Source of the DNA: Candidatus Avisuccinivibrio pullicola
Lineage (GTDB): Bacteria; Pseudomonadota; Gammaproteobacteria; Enterobacterales; Succinivibrionaceae
Reading direction: 5' to 3'
Assembly (NCBI GenBank): GCA_018713485.1
Contig: DVOQ01000012.1
Coordinates: forward strand, 1-37,214
Length of the DNA: 37,214 nucleotides
Shown here: in pieces, positions 8,676 to 18,137 of the stretch
How positions within the stretch are numbered: the stretch's first letter is position 1
How the letters are laid out: each line of letters opens with the position of its first letter
Translations under genes and position numbers: made by a program
The notes under the pieces: generated by a model
What the model was told of the DNA's origin: nothing
Seen by the model: only the letters and a program-made list of their open reading frames with translations
Database searches by the model: none

Positions 8676-10031
8676 TTAACCCTCCACCTCGATCTTGGTC
8701 AGGCATCTGCGGATTAAGGCACCGTAATCGGTCTTGCCCGGGCACACATAGGTGCATAAGGCGAGATCCTCTTCAGCCAGTTCCAGGACACCTAACAGCT
8801 TGGCCTGATCAACGTCGTTGATTTCCACGGCACGCAGGAGCATGGTGGGCTCGACGTCCAGCGGCATGACCTTCTCATAGAGCCCGATAGGCACCATGGG
8901 ACGGGAACCGCCGTTTAACGCGGTGTTGATGATATAGCTTGCGGGCTTGAAGAAAGCCGAGGCATAAGCGCGGGACACGGAGTGGCGCTTGAAGCCGGGG
9001 CCCAGCCAGCTCTTAAGCAGGAAGTCGTTCATGGTGCCTTCCTCGATGAGGGACACCTCCAGGTGGAACCTGCCCAGATAAGCGAAGGGACCTACTGCCT
9101 TGTTGCCCCACAGTACGGAGCCGGCGATGACACGCACTCCGCGCTCGGACTCGACGATCTCACCCCGGGTAAGCTCGCTGACCGAAGCGCCCTGTAAGGT
9201 CTTAATGAGGCGGGGCTCCTTGGCGTTCGGGCCGCCAATGGCGATAACGCGCTCATTGTAGTAACGGCCCTCGGTGAAGAGATGGCCGATGGCAATCACT
9301 TCCTGATAGCCGATGTGCCACACCGTCTTGGTCTCGGAAACGGGATCGACGAAGTGGATGTGGGTGCCGGCAAGGCCAGCCGGATGGGGACCTACGAAGG
9401 TCTGCTCATCCACGTTGGGGGCGGAACAGCGGGGAAGCGATTCCTCGCCCTTGCACACGTGCACCTTGAAATCGCCGATACGGCTTAACACCTTCAGGCC
9501 GTTGGCAAAAGCATCGGCCTCAGCATCGATGATCACCTTGGGATCAGGAGCTAACGGATTGGTGTCGATGGCGGTGACAAAGATGGAGTGCGGCAGCGTG
9601 CCTAACTGCGGAACTTTGTCAAAGGGGCGGGTACGGAAAGCGGTCCACATGCCCGACTCGACTAAGAGATCGATGACCTCCTTAGAATCGAGGGACAGGA
9701 GCTTGTCAGCCGGAGTCTTCTTGAACTCAACGGCAGCTCCCTTGGGATCCACTTCAATGACGACAGACTGGAAGGCGCGACGCTCGCCACGGTTAATGGC
9801 AACCACGGTACCGGCGGCAGGAGCGGTGAAACGTGTTCCAGGGGTTTTCTTATCCTCGAACAGCATCTGTCCCTTTTTCACGGTCTGGCCGACTTCAACA
9901 GCCATCGACGGACGGAGCCCGGGATAGTCGGAGCTGATGAGAGCTACGTGCTTAACCTCGGGACCGGCGCTGATGGTCTGCTGCGGCTGACCGCTTAGAG
10001 GCAGATCCAATCCTTTTTTGATGTTAATCAT
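8676..10031 (-). CDS. nqrA: Na+-translocating NADH:quinone reductase subunit A
   Basis: NqrA is the soluble cytoplasmic subunit at the quinone-binding side of the sodium-pumping complex and is related to RnfC. I place the start at ATG 10029-10031, giving 451 residues beginning MINIKKGLDLPLSG, which matches the usual NqrA N-terminus and length (about 446). The frame stays open for 47 more codons, to an ATG at 10170-10172. That ATG lies inside the TGCTAAAAT promoter element, upstream of any transcript start, so the longer protein is not made from this promoter. Later landmarks are HVALISSDYPGLRP and the C-terminal CTYVCPGKTDYG. It is first in the operon. Confidence 0.95.
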   Translation of the reverse strand: MINIKKGLDLPLSGQPQQTISAGPEVKHVALISSDYPGLRPSMAVEVGQTVKKGQMLFEDKKTPGTRFTAPAAGTVVAINRGERRAFQSVVIEVDPKGAAVEFKKTPADKLLSLDSKEVIDLLVESGMWTAFRTRPFDKVPQLGTLPHSIFVTAIDTNPLAPDPKVIIDAEADAFANGLKVLSRIGDFKVHVCKGEESLPRCSAPNVDEQTFVGPHPAGLAGTHIHFVDPVSETKTVWHIGYQEVIAIGHLFTEGRYYNERVIAIGGPNAKEPRLIKTLQGASVSELTRGEIVESERGVRVIAGSVLWGNKAVGPFAYLGRFHLEVSLIEEGTMNDFLLKSWLGPGFKRHSVSRAYASAFFKPASYIINTALNGGSRPMVPIGLYEKVMPLDVEPTMLLRAVEINDVDQAKLLGVLELAEEDLALCTYVCPGKTDYGALIRRCLTKIEVEG

Positions 10032-10160
10032 AGGCGGTTCCAAATTAATAACTTCTGGAGGTACTAACTCCACAACCAGGGCCTGATCATCCCTGAAATG
10101 GACCTCGGATAAGGCAACAGGGACGGTTCCTTTTTGAAAAAAGGACAGGCTACAACTGAT
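10032..10160 (-). promoter_or_regulatory. nqrA leader of about 125 bases, open in frame
   Basis: Between the -10 and the chosen nqrA start lie about 125 transcribed bases. They contain a TCCTTTTT/AAAAAGGA inverted repeat near the 5' end and a TGGAG/CTCCA dyad near the start. The reading frame of nqrA stays open through all of it. No known riboswitch is recognised. Confidence 0.4.
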
Positions 10161-10162
10161 AA

Positions 10163-10171
10163 ATTTTAGCA
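10163..10171 (-). promoter_or_regulatory. nqr operon promoter, extended -10
   Basis: The minus strand reads TGC then TAAAAT (10163-10168), identical to the rpsB, cheV and glyA elements. The spacer is T-rich and no -35 is recognisable. The TG of the element belongs to an ATG of the open frame, which argues against a start there. Confidence 0.6.
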
Positions 10172-10283
10172 TAAAAAGAAAAACGCGATGCCCCTATAAG
10201 TGTGAGCTCTGTCGAAAGGAAAGAAGAGCGCAGGGCCTGATTTGACAATGATCGCGACGTAAGGCGCCCTTTTCCGTAACCGT

Positions 10284-11555
10284 TTACACAGTTCCGTCGG
10301 AAGAGCGGGAAAAGAAGGGGGCCACCTTAAACAGCAGGAACATGCCGGGCAACGCCAGGGCGGTGCAGAGTAAAAAGAAATTTTCCCAGCCTAGAGCTTC
10401 CACTAAAAAGCCCGTGGTGGCGTTGCAGAAGGTGCGCGGCACGGCTGAAAAGGAGGTCAGAAGCGCAAACTGCGTGGCGGTGAAGGCAGGAGAGGTCTCG
10501 CGGGCGATAAAGGCCACGAAAGCGGCGGTACCCAGTCCCGCGCCCAGGGCCTCGGCGCCGATGACGAGAGCTAAAAAGAGAATATGCGGGGTGCCGTTAA
10601 CTCCCTCGTGGGCAAGGAGCCAGAAACCCAAGATAGTGACCACCTGCCCGACCCCGAAATACCACAGGGCCTGATTGATGCCGATTTTAAGCATGAGCAC
10701 GCCGCCAGCGAGCCCGCCTAAGACCATGGACCAGAGTCCCACGTTCTTGGCCACAATCCCTATCTCGGTTAAGGAATAGCCCATGTCGATATAAAAGGGA
10801 GTAGCCAGAGCCGTGGCCATGGAATCGCCGAGCTTATATAAAAAGACAAAGAGCACGGTAAGCAGGGCGGCTCTGACGCCATTGCGGCTTAAAAACTCGT
10901 GAAAAGGCTCCACTACCGCCTCTTTAAGGGTGCGGGGCACTGAAAGGGCGGGCTTTTCATGCATGATGAGGGTGATGAGAAAGCCAGGCAACAGGCTTAA
11001 GGCGGTGATTAAAAACACCGTGGACCACGGGAAATAGTCGGCCAGAATTAAGGAGAGACCACCGGGAATGAGGCTTGCCACGCGGTAGGCGTTAACGAAC
11101 AGCGAATTGCCAAGTCCTAACTCGCGATCAGGCAGCATCTCGCGGCGCAGTGCGTCGATGGCGATATCCTGAGTGGCGGAAGCCAGCGCCGTGATGAAAG
11201 CGAGAACCGTGATAACTCCGATGGAGCTTAGAGGATTAAAAAGGCCGAGAGCGGCGATACTCACCATGAGAATAAGCTGCGTGAGGACGATCCAGCCCTT
11301 ACGGCGGGCAAAGCGCAGCACGCGGTAGCGATCGATAACGGGGGCCCAGAGAAATTTCCATGTATAGGGAAACATGATGAGCGAAAGCGCCCCGATCACG
11401 CTTAAATTAAGACCTTCGGCCCTCAGATAGGCGTTAAGCAGGCTTAACAGGACGTAAAGCGGCAGTCCTGAGGAAAAACCGGTCACGAGGCACAGGCCCA
11501 TGCGGCGCGAGAAGATCTCGCGGTACCAGGGCCCCGTGACGGGAGTGTCAGCCAT
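10284..11555 (-). CDS. ampG: AmpG-type muropeptide permease (MFS)
   Basis: AmpG imports GlcNAc-anhydroMurNAc peptides from the periplasm for peptidoglycan recycling and, where AmpC is inducible, for beta-lactamase signalling. The 423-residue product has about 12 hydrophobic helices. It carries AmpG landmarks: GFSSGLPLYV in helix 1, FLWAPVIDRY after helix 2, ASATQDIAIDALR, and GNSLFVNAYRVASLIPGG. I start at ATG 11553-11555, with GAGGAG seven bases upstream. A TTG five codons earlier would overlap that site. The start overlaps the dxs stop by eight bases, which suggests coupling. The family call is firm. The exact substrate is inferred from similarity. Confidence 0.85.
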   Translation of the reverse strand: MADTPVTGPWYREIFSRRMGLCLVTGFSSGLPLYVLLSLLNAYLRAEGLNLSVIGALSLIMFPYTWKFLWAPVIDRYRVLRFARRKGWIVLTQLILMVSIAALGLFNPLSSIGVITVLAFITALASATQDIAIDALRREMLPDRELGLGNSLFVNAYRVASLIPGGLSLILADYFPWSTVFLITALSLLPGFLITLIMHEKPALSVPRTLKEAVVEPFHEFLSRNGVRAALLTVLFVFLYKLGDSMATALATPFYIDMGYSLTEIGIVAKNVGLWSMVLGGLAGGVLMLKIGINQALWYFGVGQVVTILGFWLLAHEGVNGTPHILFLALVIGAEALGAGLGTAAFVAFIARETSPAFTATQFALLTSFSAVPRTFCNATTGFLVEALGWENFFLLCTALALPGMFLLFKVAPFFSRSSDGTV

Positions 11556-13404
11556 GGAGGCACTCCTCAAGACGCGCTTTCAGCCCCGCGAGGCTTACGC
11601 CGCATTCCTCGAGGATTTCCTTGCGGCTCCCTTCCATTAAGAAGCGATCGGGAAGACCGATGTTTTCCACGCGCACCTGACAGGGACTTAACAGCGCCGC
11701 GATCTCCTCTCCGATCCCGCCCTCGCGCACTCCCTCTTCCATGGTCACGATGAGAGAGTGCTCCTTAACGAGCTCCTTTAAAGCCGCCTCGTCAAGGGGT
11801 TTAATGACGCGCAGATCAATGAGGGTATAGCCCTGCTCAGTGCAGTAATCCATGATCTCATAACAAAGCGGTCCCACCGTGACCACGGCCACACCGGAGC
11901 CTTTTACGAGGGTACGGGACTTAAGTTCCGCCTTATCCTCAAGGCTTACGCTTTCCCCGGCCTTAAGGCCCGTGGTACGCGGATAGCGCACCGCGCAGGG
12001 ATGCCCTAAGGCATAAGCGGTATTGAGCATCCGGTAGAGCTCGGGCAGATCGGCGGGAGCTAACACGGTTAAATTGGGCACGCAGCGCAGATAGGCGATA
12101 TCAAAGGCTCCCTGATGTGTGGGACCGTCAGGTCCGACCACGCCGGCGCGGTCGATGGCCAGCACGATGGGCAGATCCTGGACTGCCACGTCATGAATGA
12201 CCGAGTCATAGGCACGCTGTAAAAACGAGGAATAGATAGCCACCACGGGGTGCTGTCCTCCCGCGGCCAGTCCCGAGGCGAGCACTAAGGCGTGCTGCTC
12301 GGCAATTCCCACGTCATAAAACTGCGAGGGGAACTGTTCTGAGAACTCTTCCATCGCCGAGCCCACGCGCATGGCGGGCGTGATCCCGACCAGATCGGCA
12401 TCGGTTTGGGCCCTGTCGCACAGCCATTTGCCAAAGCGTGCTGAGAAGGAAAGATCGGCAGGACGGGGCGTGGGATGAATGCCCGTGGCCGGATCAAAGG
12501 CCGGTACGCCGTGATAGCAGACAGGATCGTTCTCCGCCGGGGCATAACCCTTACCTTTTTTCGTCACCACGTGCAGGAACTGCAGACCCTTCATGTCCCG
12601 CACGTTGCGCAGGATGGACACGAGGCGCACCACGTCATGACCGTCAATGGGGCCGATATAGTTAAAGCCCAGTTCCTCAAAGAGGGTACCGGGCATGACC
12701 ATCCCCTTGACGTGTTCCTGGGCGCGCAGGGCAAACTCGCGCACCGCCGGCAGTTTTTCGAGAACCTTCTTGCCCCCCTCGACCATCTTGGCGTAATGGG
12801 GATTGGAAAGCAGATGCGACAGTCCCTGAGCGAGGGAGCCCACGTTCTCGGAAATACTCATCTCATTGTCGTTGAGAATGACGAGGAGATTGAGATCATC
12901 AAAGGATCCGGCGTGATTGAGCGCCTCCAGGGCCATGCCGCCCGTGAGCGAGCCGTCACCTATCACCGCCACGACGCGGGCAGGATCGTGATGGGCACGG
13001 CGGGCCAGAGCCAGCCCCAGGGCCGAGCCTACCGAGGTGGAGGCATGTCCCGTGGACAGGACGTCATACGGGGTCTCATTACGCCAGATAAAGGCATGCA
13101 GACCGCCTTTTTGCCGAATGGTGGCAAGTTCTTTACGGTGTCCCGTCAGAATCTTGTGCGGATAGGCCTGATGGCCCACGTCCCAGATCACGGTATCTTT
13201 AGGGGTATCGTAAACGTAATGCAAAGCCACGGTCAGCTCCACGACCCCTAAACCCGAAGCTAAATGCCCCGCGGTTTTACTTACGGTGTCGATAAAGCAC
13301 TGGCGCACCTCAGCACACAGCTGCGGTAACTGCCGTTTTCTTAATGTCCTCACATCCCTGGCATCGTGGATGGTATCGAGGAGGGGCGTAGCTAGATTAC
13401 TCAA
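11548..13404 (-). CDS. dxs: 1-deoxy-D-xylulose-5-phosphate synthase
   Basis: Dxs is the thiamine-diphosphate enzyme condensing pyruvate and glyceraldehyde 3-phosphate in the first step of the MEP isoprenoid pathway. The 618-residue product has the substrate motif WDVGHQAYPHKILTG, the ThDP/Mg motif GDGSLTGGMALEALNHAG, the transketolase Pyr-domain segment DVGIAEQHAL and the DRAGVVGPDGPTHQGAFD stretch. Length is normal. The only workable start is TTG (13402-13404): the upstream frame is closed by TGA two codons earlier, and no ATG or GTG lies near the conserved N-terminus. It overlaps the ispA stop as TTGA, so initiation probably depends on coupling. Confidence 0.96.
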   Translation of the reverse strand: MSNLATPLLDTIHDARDVRTLRKRQLPQLCAEVRQCFIDTVSKTAGHLASGLGVVELTVALHYVYDTPKDTVIWDVGHQAYPHKILTGHRKELATIRQKGGLHAFIWRNETPYDVLSTGHASTSVGSALGLALARRAHHDPARVVAVIGDGSLTGGMALEALNHAGSFDDLNLLVILNDNEMSISENVGSLAQGLSHLLSNPHYAKMVEGGKKVLEKLPAVREFALRAQEHVKGMVMPGTLFEELGFNYIGPIDGHDVVRLVSILRNVRDMKGLQFLHVVTKKGKGYAPAENDPVCYHGVPAFDPATGIHPTPRPADLSFSARFGKWLCDRAQTDADLVGITPAMRVGSAMEEFSEQFPSQFYDVGIAEQHALVLASGLAAGGQHPVVAIYSSFLQRAYDSVIHDVAVQDLPIVLAIDRAGVVGPDGPTHQGAFDIAYLRCVPNLTVLAPADLPELYRMLNTAYALGHPCAVRYPRTTGLKAGESVSLEDKAELKSRTLVKGSGVAVVTVGPLCYEIMDYCTEQGYTLIDLRVIKPLDEAALKELVKEHSLIVTMEEGVREGGIGEEIAALLSPCQVRVENIGLPDRFLMEGSRKEILEECGVSLAGLKARLEECLHG

Positions 13405-14303
13405 TGGTCACGGCTCACAGTGAAAAAGGCAAAATCCTCTAATAAGGACAGATCGAAGGGGATGTCGCCTAAACGTGCGACAGCCCGGTCGCGGGCGGCA
13501 AGGGCCAGTTCCTGAGCCTTTTCAAGGCCCATTAAGGCGGGGTACGTGCTCTTATGCAGGGCGATATCCGCTCCCGCGTTCTTACCTAATACCGCAGTAT
13601 CCCCGATGACGTCAAGTACGTCATCCCAAACCTGAAAGGCCAGTCCCACATCGGCGGCATAGTCATCTAAGGCCGCACAGAGCCTCGGATCCTCAAGACC
13701 TGCCACGGTATAGCCTAACTGCACGGCCGCCCTGATGAGCGCCCCCGTCTTGCGCCGGTGCAGCTCCCGCAGGGTATCCAGGGTGATGTCCTTACCCTCA
13801 TAGTAAAGATCCATGGCCTGACCGCCGCACATGCCGTCATAGCCGGCACCGCGGGCGAGAACGGAGCAGAGCTCTAAGGCGTTCTCAGGCTTAATACCGC
13901 TTGCAGGAGAGCTTAAAAACTCAAAGGCCAGGGCCTGCAGGGTATCCCCGACTAATAAGGCGGTGGCCTGGCCGTACTTCTTATGCACGGTAGGCTGTCC
14001 GCGGCGCAGCGCGTCATTGTCCATCTCGGGCATGTCATCGTGCACGAGGGAGTAGGCGTGAATGCACTCCACGCCCGCGGCCGCGTAGTCAAGCGCGGCG
14101 TCCTCAGCGCCTAACGCCCGCCCCGTGACATAGACGAGTAAAGGGCGCGAGCGCTTGCCGCCCAGGAGCAGGGCATGGCGCAGCGCATCCTTAAAGGACG
14201 GCACCACGTCATCCATGGCGTCAAGGCGCCTGCCCATAAAGGCGTTGACGCGGTTCTGCACATCCTTAGCCGTGTTCTTTAAAGCGCTTAAATCCCTGTC
14301 CAT
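13401..14303 (-). CDS. ispA: Polyprenyl (farnesyl/geranyl) diphosphate synthase
   Basis: IspA condenses DMAPP and IPP to geranyl and farnesyl diphosphate, the precursor for undecaprenyl carriers and quinone tails. The 300-residue product has both aspartate-rich motifs of short-chain trans-prenyl synthases: DDMPEMD (first, preceded by YSLVH) and DDVLD (second, in FQVWDDVLDV). It also has LLGGKRSRP for IPP binding. I choose ATG 14301-14303, which overlaps the xseB stop as TGATG. A GTG one codon earlier is possible. It lies between xseB and dxs, the order seen in many gammaproteobacteria. Confidence 0.95.
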   Translation of the reverse strand: MDRDLSALKNTAKDVQNRVNAFMGRRLDAMDDVVPSFKDALRHALLLGGKRSRPLLVYVTGRALGAEDAALDYAAAGVECIHAYSLVHDDMPEMDNDALRRGQPTVHKKYGQATALLVGDTLQALAFEFLSSPASGIKPENALELCSVLARGAGYDGMCGGQAMDLYYEGKDITLDTLRELHRRKTGALIRAAVQLGYTVAGLEDPRLCAALDDYAADVGLAFQVWDDVLDVIGDTAVLGKNAGADIALHKSTYPALMGLEKAQELALAARDRAVARLGDIPFDLSLLEDFAFFTVSRDH

Positions 14304-14533
14304 CACTCCCGCTCCGTATTTTTCCTGGCGTCGGCGGCAATCGCGGCCACCTTCGCGGTCATGGCATCCAGTCTCTCGCGGCAGCGCGCTGACAGCGCCA
14401 TGCCCTCGGCATAGGCCTCAATGGCCTCATCTAAGGGCAGATCGCCTTTTTCGAGCTTTTTCACGAGAGATTCAAGAGTGTTTAGATTCTCTTCAAGGGA
14501 GGGTTCCCCCCTCCCCTTTACATCTGAACTCAT
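14303..14533 (-). CDS. xseB: Exodeoxyribonuclease VII small subunit
   Basis: XseB is the small helical subunit that binds XseA in multiple copies to form exonuclease VII, a single-strand-specific nuclease in DNA repair. The 76-residue product has the family signature: LEENLNTLESLVKKLEKGDLP followed by EAIEAYAEGMALS and a basic C-terminal helix. ATG 14531-14533 has AAGGAG five bases upstream. A GTG two codons earlier would fall too close to it. It lies 22 bases after pheT and overlaps ispA by one base. Confidence 0.93.
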   Translation of the reverse strand: MSSDVKGRGEPSLEENLNTLESLVKKLEKGDLPLDEAIEAYAEGMALSARCRERLDAMTAKVAAIAADARKNTERE

Positions 14534-14555
14534 GGTCACTCCTTATGCCTCAGGA

Positions 14556-16937
14556 TCAGGCACGTAAGGTAGCGTTGCAGGAAGCGCAGACCCCCGCGAC
14601 AATCTTCTCCGAGATGGCTTCAATGTCGGCGTCTTCAAGCGTGCGCTCCACGTCCTGTAAAGTGGCACTCACGGCAAGGCTGACCTTGTCGCCTAAGGAC
14701 TCACCCGAGAACACGTCAAAGACGCGTACCTCAGTTAGGAGCGGTCCTGCAGCTTCCTTAACCGCCTCCACGACTCTGGCGGAGCTCACGTCCTTATCCA
14801 CCACGAAGGCAAAGTCGCGGCGGATGGAGGGGAACTTCGAGATGGGAGCGTAGACCGGTACGCTGCGCTCGGCAAGGGCGCTTAAATTAATTTCAAAAAC
14901 GGCCACGTTCTGCTTTAAGCCCACGGCCTTCTGCACGGAGGGATGCAGCATGCCAAGGCAGCCCACCTTCTTACCCTCAAAGAGGAGATCTGCGCCCTGC
15001 CCCGGGTGCAGGTAAGCGGTGGTGGTCGGCACAAAGGTAAACTTACCGGCCTTAGCGGTACGGGAAATTAATTCCTCGACATCGCCCTTGACGTCAAAGA
15101 AATCGACGTGGCGGGCAGGCTGGGCCCACGACTCGTCCTCGCAGTCACCGGTGAGGATACCGGCAAGGCGCTCTTCCTGGCGCACGCCGAACTCGGCGCT
15201 CTCATCCTGAATATAGACGAGACCCATTTCAAAGAGGCGCAGACGCTTCTGCTGACGGTTTAAATTATGCAGCGCGGCATTAATGAGACCCGCCGTCATG
15301 GTGGTGCGCATCGCCGACATTTCCACGGAAATGGGAGCGGTGAGCATAATGGGGGCGGGAGCGCTTAACGCCGTCAGGAGTTTCGGATCCGTAAAGGAAT
15401 AAGTGATGGCCTCGTTATAGCCCAGGCTTACGAGCACGGAGCGTAAGGCTCTCTCCCCTACTTCCTCCTCGCGCATCTGCCCCATGGTCAGGGTCGAGAC
15501 GGGAGCTACGTTGGGAATGTTGTTGTAGCCGTAAATGCGCCCGATTTCCTCAATGAGATCTTCTTCGATGGCGATATCGAAGCGGAAGGAGGGGGCCATG
15601 GCGGTGATCTCGCTCTCCGAGGTGCGCTCAGGCTGCATGCCCAAACGCTCTAAGATGGCAAAGCACTCCCCGTAGGGCACGGCCACGCCTAAGACCTTCT
15701 CCAGACGCGGCACGCGCAGGGTCACGCGCTGACGGGAAGGTAACTTATCCCCGGTGACATCCTCCACTAAGGGACCGGCCTTACCGCCGCCAATCTGTAA
15801 CAGCAGTTCCGTGGCGCGCTCAATGGCGAGGCGCTGTAACTGCGGATCCACGCCGCGCTCGAAACGGTGCGAGGCGTCGGTGGCTAAACCGTACTGACGG
15901 GCACGGCCCTTGATGGCATCGGGGGAGAAGAAAGCCGCCTCAAAGAGCACGTCCACGGTCTTATCGGAAATCCCCGAGCTTAAGCCGCCAAAAATGCCGG
16001 CCAGACCTAAGGCCTTTTCCGCATCGGCGATGATGAGGGTATTGTCCTTTAAGGTCAGCTCCTCACCCGAGAGCACCGTGAGCTTTTCGCCTTCACGGGC
16101 GTTACGCACCACGATCTTTTCCTTAACGGCGCTTAAGTCAAAGGAGTGCAGCGGCTGGCCTAACTCCAGCATCACGTAATTGGTGACATCCACGATGGGG
16201 GAAACGGAGCGCACGCCGCAGCGGCGTAATCTCTCGGTCATCCACACGGGGCTCTTAGCGCTCTGATCGACGCCCTTCACCACGCGGCAGATATAGCGCG
16301 GGCAGGCGGCGGGATTCTCCACCTCGACAGGCACGCTGTCCTCAAGCGTCACGGGCACGGAGGGGATCTCCATCTCGCGGAACGCGCCGCGGATTAACAC
16401 GCCCACTTCACGGGCAATACCGCGCACGCCGAGGCAGTCGGGACGGTTGGTGGTGAGATCGATGTCAATGGTACGGTCATCTAAATGCAGGTATTCATGC
16501 AGATCCATACCCACGGGAGCGTCAGCGGGCAGCTCAATGATGCCGTCCGATTCCTCGGCCATGCCTAATTCCTTATAGGAGCAGAGCATGCCCTGGGAGT
16601 CCACGCCACGTAATCTGGCGGGCTTGATGGTGATACCGGGCAGATGGGCTCCCACCTTGGATAAGGCCACCTTAAGGCCGGCACGGCAATTGGGGGCACC
16701 GCAGACAATCTGATAGGTATTACCGTCACCGGCGTTAACCTCGGTAACGTGCAGGTGATCGGAATCGGGATGATTCCAGCACTTTAAGACTTCGGCCACC
16801 ACGACACCGTCGAACTCTCCGCAGACGGGAGTTACGGTATCCACTTCCAGACCGGCCATGGTGATGAGATCGGAAAGCTCATCGGAAGTCAGGGTATTGG
16901 GCACCCACTCATCGACCCATTTCTTATTGAATTTCAT
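14556..16937 (-). CDS. pheT: Phenylalanyl-tRNA synthetase beta subunit
   Basis: PheT is the beta chain of the alpha2-beta2 enzyme charging tRNA-Phe, and it edits mischarged Tyr-tRNA. The 793 residues match the norm of about 795. Domains in order are: N-terminal segment (MKFNKKWVDEWV); EMAP-like tRNA-binding domain (about 40-150, with HPDSDHLHVTEVNAG and IVCGAPNCRAGLKVA); B3/4 editing region (about 210-375); B5 (about 400-475, ending EEDLIEEIGRIYGYNNIP); the catalytic-like core; and a C-terminal FDX-ACB anticodon domain (about 700-793, PISKFPSIRRDFAFVVD). It lies 36 bases after pheS. The usual ihfA does not follow; xseB does. Confidence 0.98.
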   Translation of the reverse strand: MKFNKKWVDEWVPNTLTSDELSDLITMAGLEVDTVTPVCGEFDGVVVAEVLKCWNHPDSDHLHVTEVNAGDGNTYQIVCGAPNCRAGLKVALSKVGAHLPGITIKPARLRGVDSQGMLCSYKELGMAEESDGIIELPADAPVGMDLHEYLHLDDRTIDIDLTTNRPDCLGVRGIAREVGVLIRGAFREMEIPSVPVTLEDSVPVEVENPAACPRYICRVVKGVDQSAKSPVWMTERLRRCGVRSVSPIVDVTNYVMLELGQPLHSFDLSAVKEKIVVRNAREGEKLTVLSGEELTLKDNTLIIADAEKALGLAGIFGGLSSGISDKTVDVLFEAAFFSPDAIKGRARQYGLATDASHRFERGVDPQLQRLAIERATELLLQIGGGKAGPLVEDVTGDKLPSRQRVTLRVPRLEKVLGVAVPYGECFAILERLGMQPERTSESEITAMAPSFRFDIAIEEDLIEEIGRIYGYNNIPNVAPVSTLTMGQMREEEVGERALRSVLVSLGYNEAITYSFTDPKLLTALSAPAPIMLTAPISVEMSAMRTTMTAGLINAALHNLNRQQKRLRLFEMGLVYIQDESAEFGVRQEERLAGILTGDCEDESWAQPARHVDFFDVKGDVEELISRTAKAGKFTFVPTTTAYLHPGQGADLLFEGKKVGCLGMLHPSVQKAVGLKQNVAVFEINLSALAERSVPVYAPISKFPSIRRDFAFVVDKDVSSARVVEAVKEAAGPLLTEVRVFDVFSGESLGDKVSLAVSATLQDVERTLEDADIEAISEKIVAGVCASCNATLRA

Positions 16938-16973
16938 CTTCTTAGCCTTTTAGCTTGAATTCCTGAACCTTGC

Positions 16974-17969
<996 letters not shown>

Positions 17970-18048
17970 TTAGTATTCCGGTAAGGCTGTGAACCCTTCG
18001 CCGGCGCAGACGTTAAATAACGCTTGAAAACCAAATTAACAGCGGGTC

Positions 18049-18054
18049 ATTTTA
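18049..18054 (-). promoter_or_regulatory. pheS operon promoter, -10 element
   Basis: A TAAAAT hexamer (minus strand, preceded by TGCGC) lies between the terminator of the upstream reductase gene and pheS. There is no good -35. The leader is about 85 bases. Confidence 0.5.
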
Positions 18055-18080
18055 GCGCAGGAACACGCTTAAATAAAGGA

Positions 18081-18115
18081 AAACCCGCACGACGTAAGGC
18101 ACGGCGTGCGGGTTT
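18081..18115 (-). terminator. Terminator after the AhpF-like reductase gene
   Basis: An 11-bp stem (18081-18091 with 18105-18115) with a 13-base loop is followed on the minus strand by a T-rich tract (TCCTTTATTT). It lies 22 bases past the reductase stop and separates the ahpC unit from the pheS operon. Confidence 0.85.
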
Positions 18116-18137
18116 AGAAGAGGGCTTTAAGGGCGCT

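Noticed and set aside
10032..10172. NqrA starting at 10172 (498 residues)
   Set aside because: The ATG is part of the TGCTAAAAT promoter element, and the conserved NqrA N-terminus (MINIKKGLDLP) begins at 10031 with normal family length.
12475..13251. 258-codon plus-strand frame opposite dxs
   Set aside because: It is a shadow of the highly conserved dxs coding sequence with no ribosome binding site.
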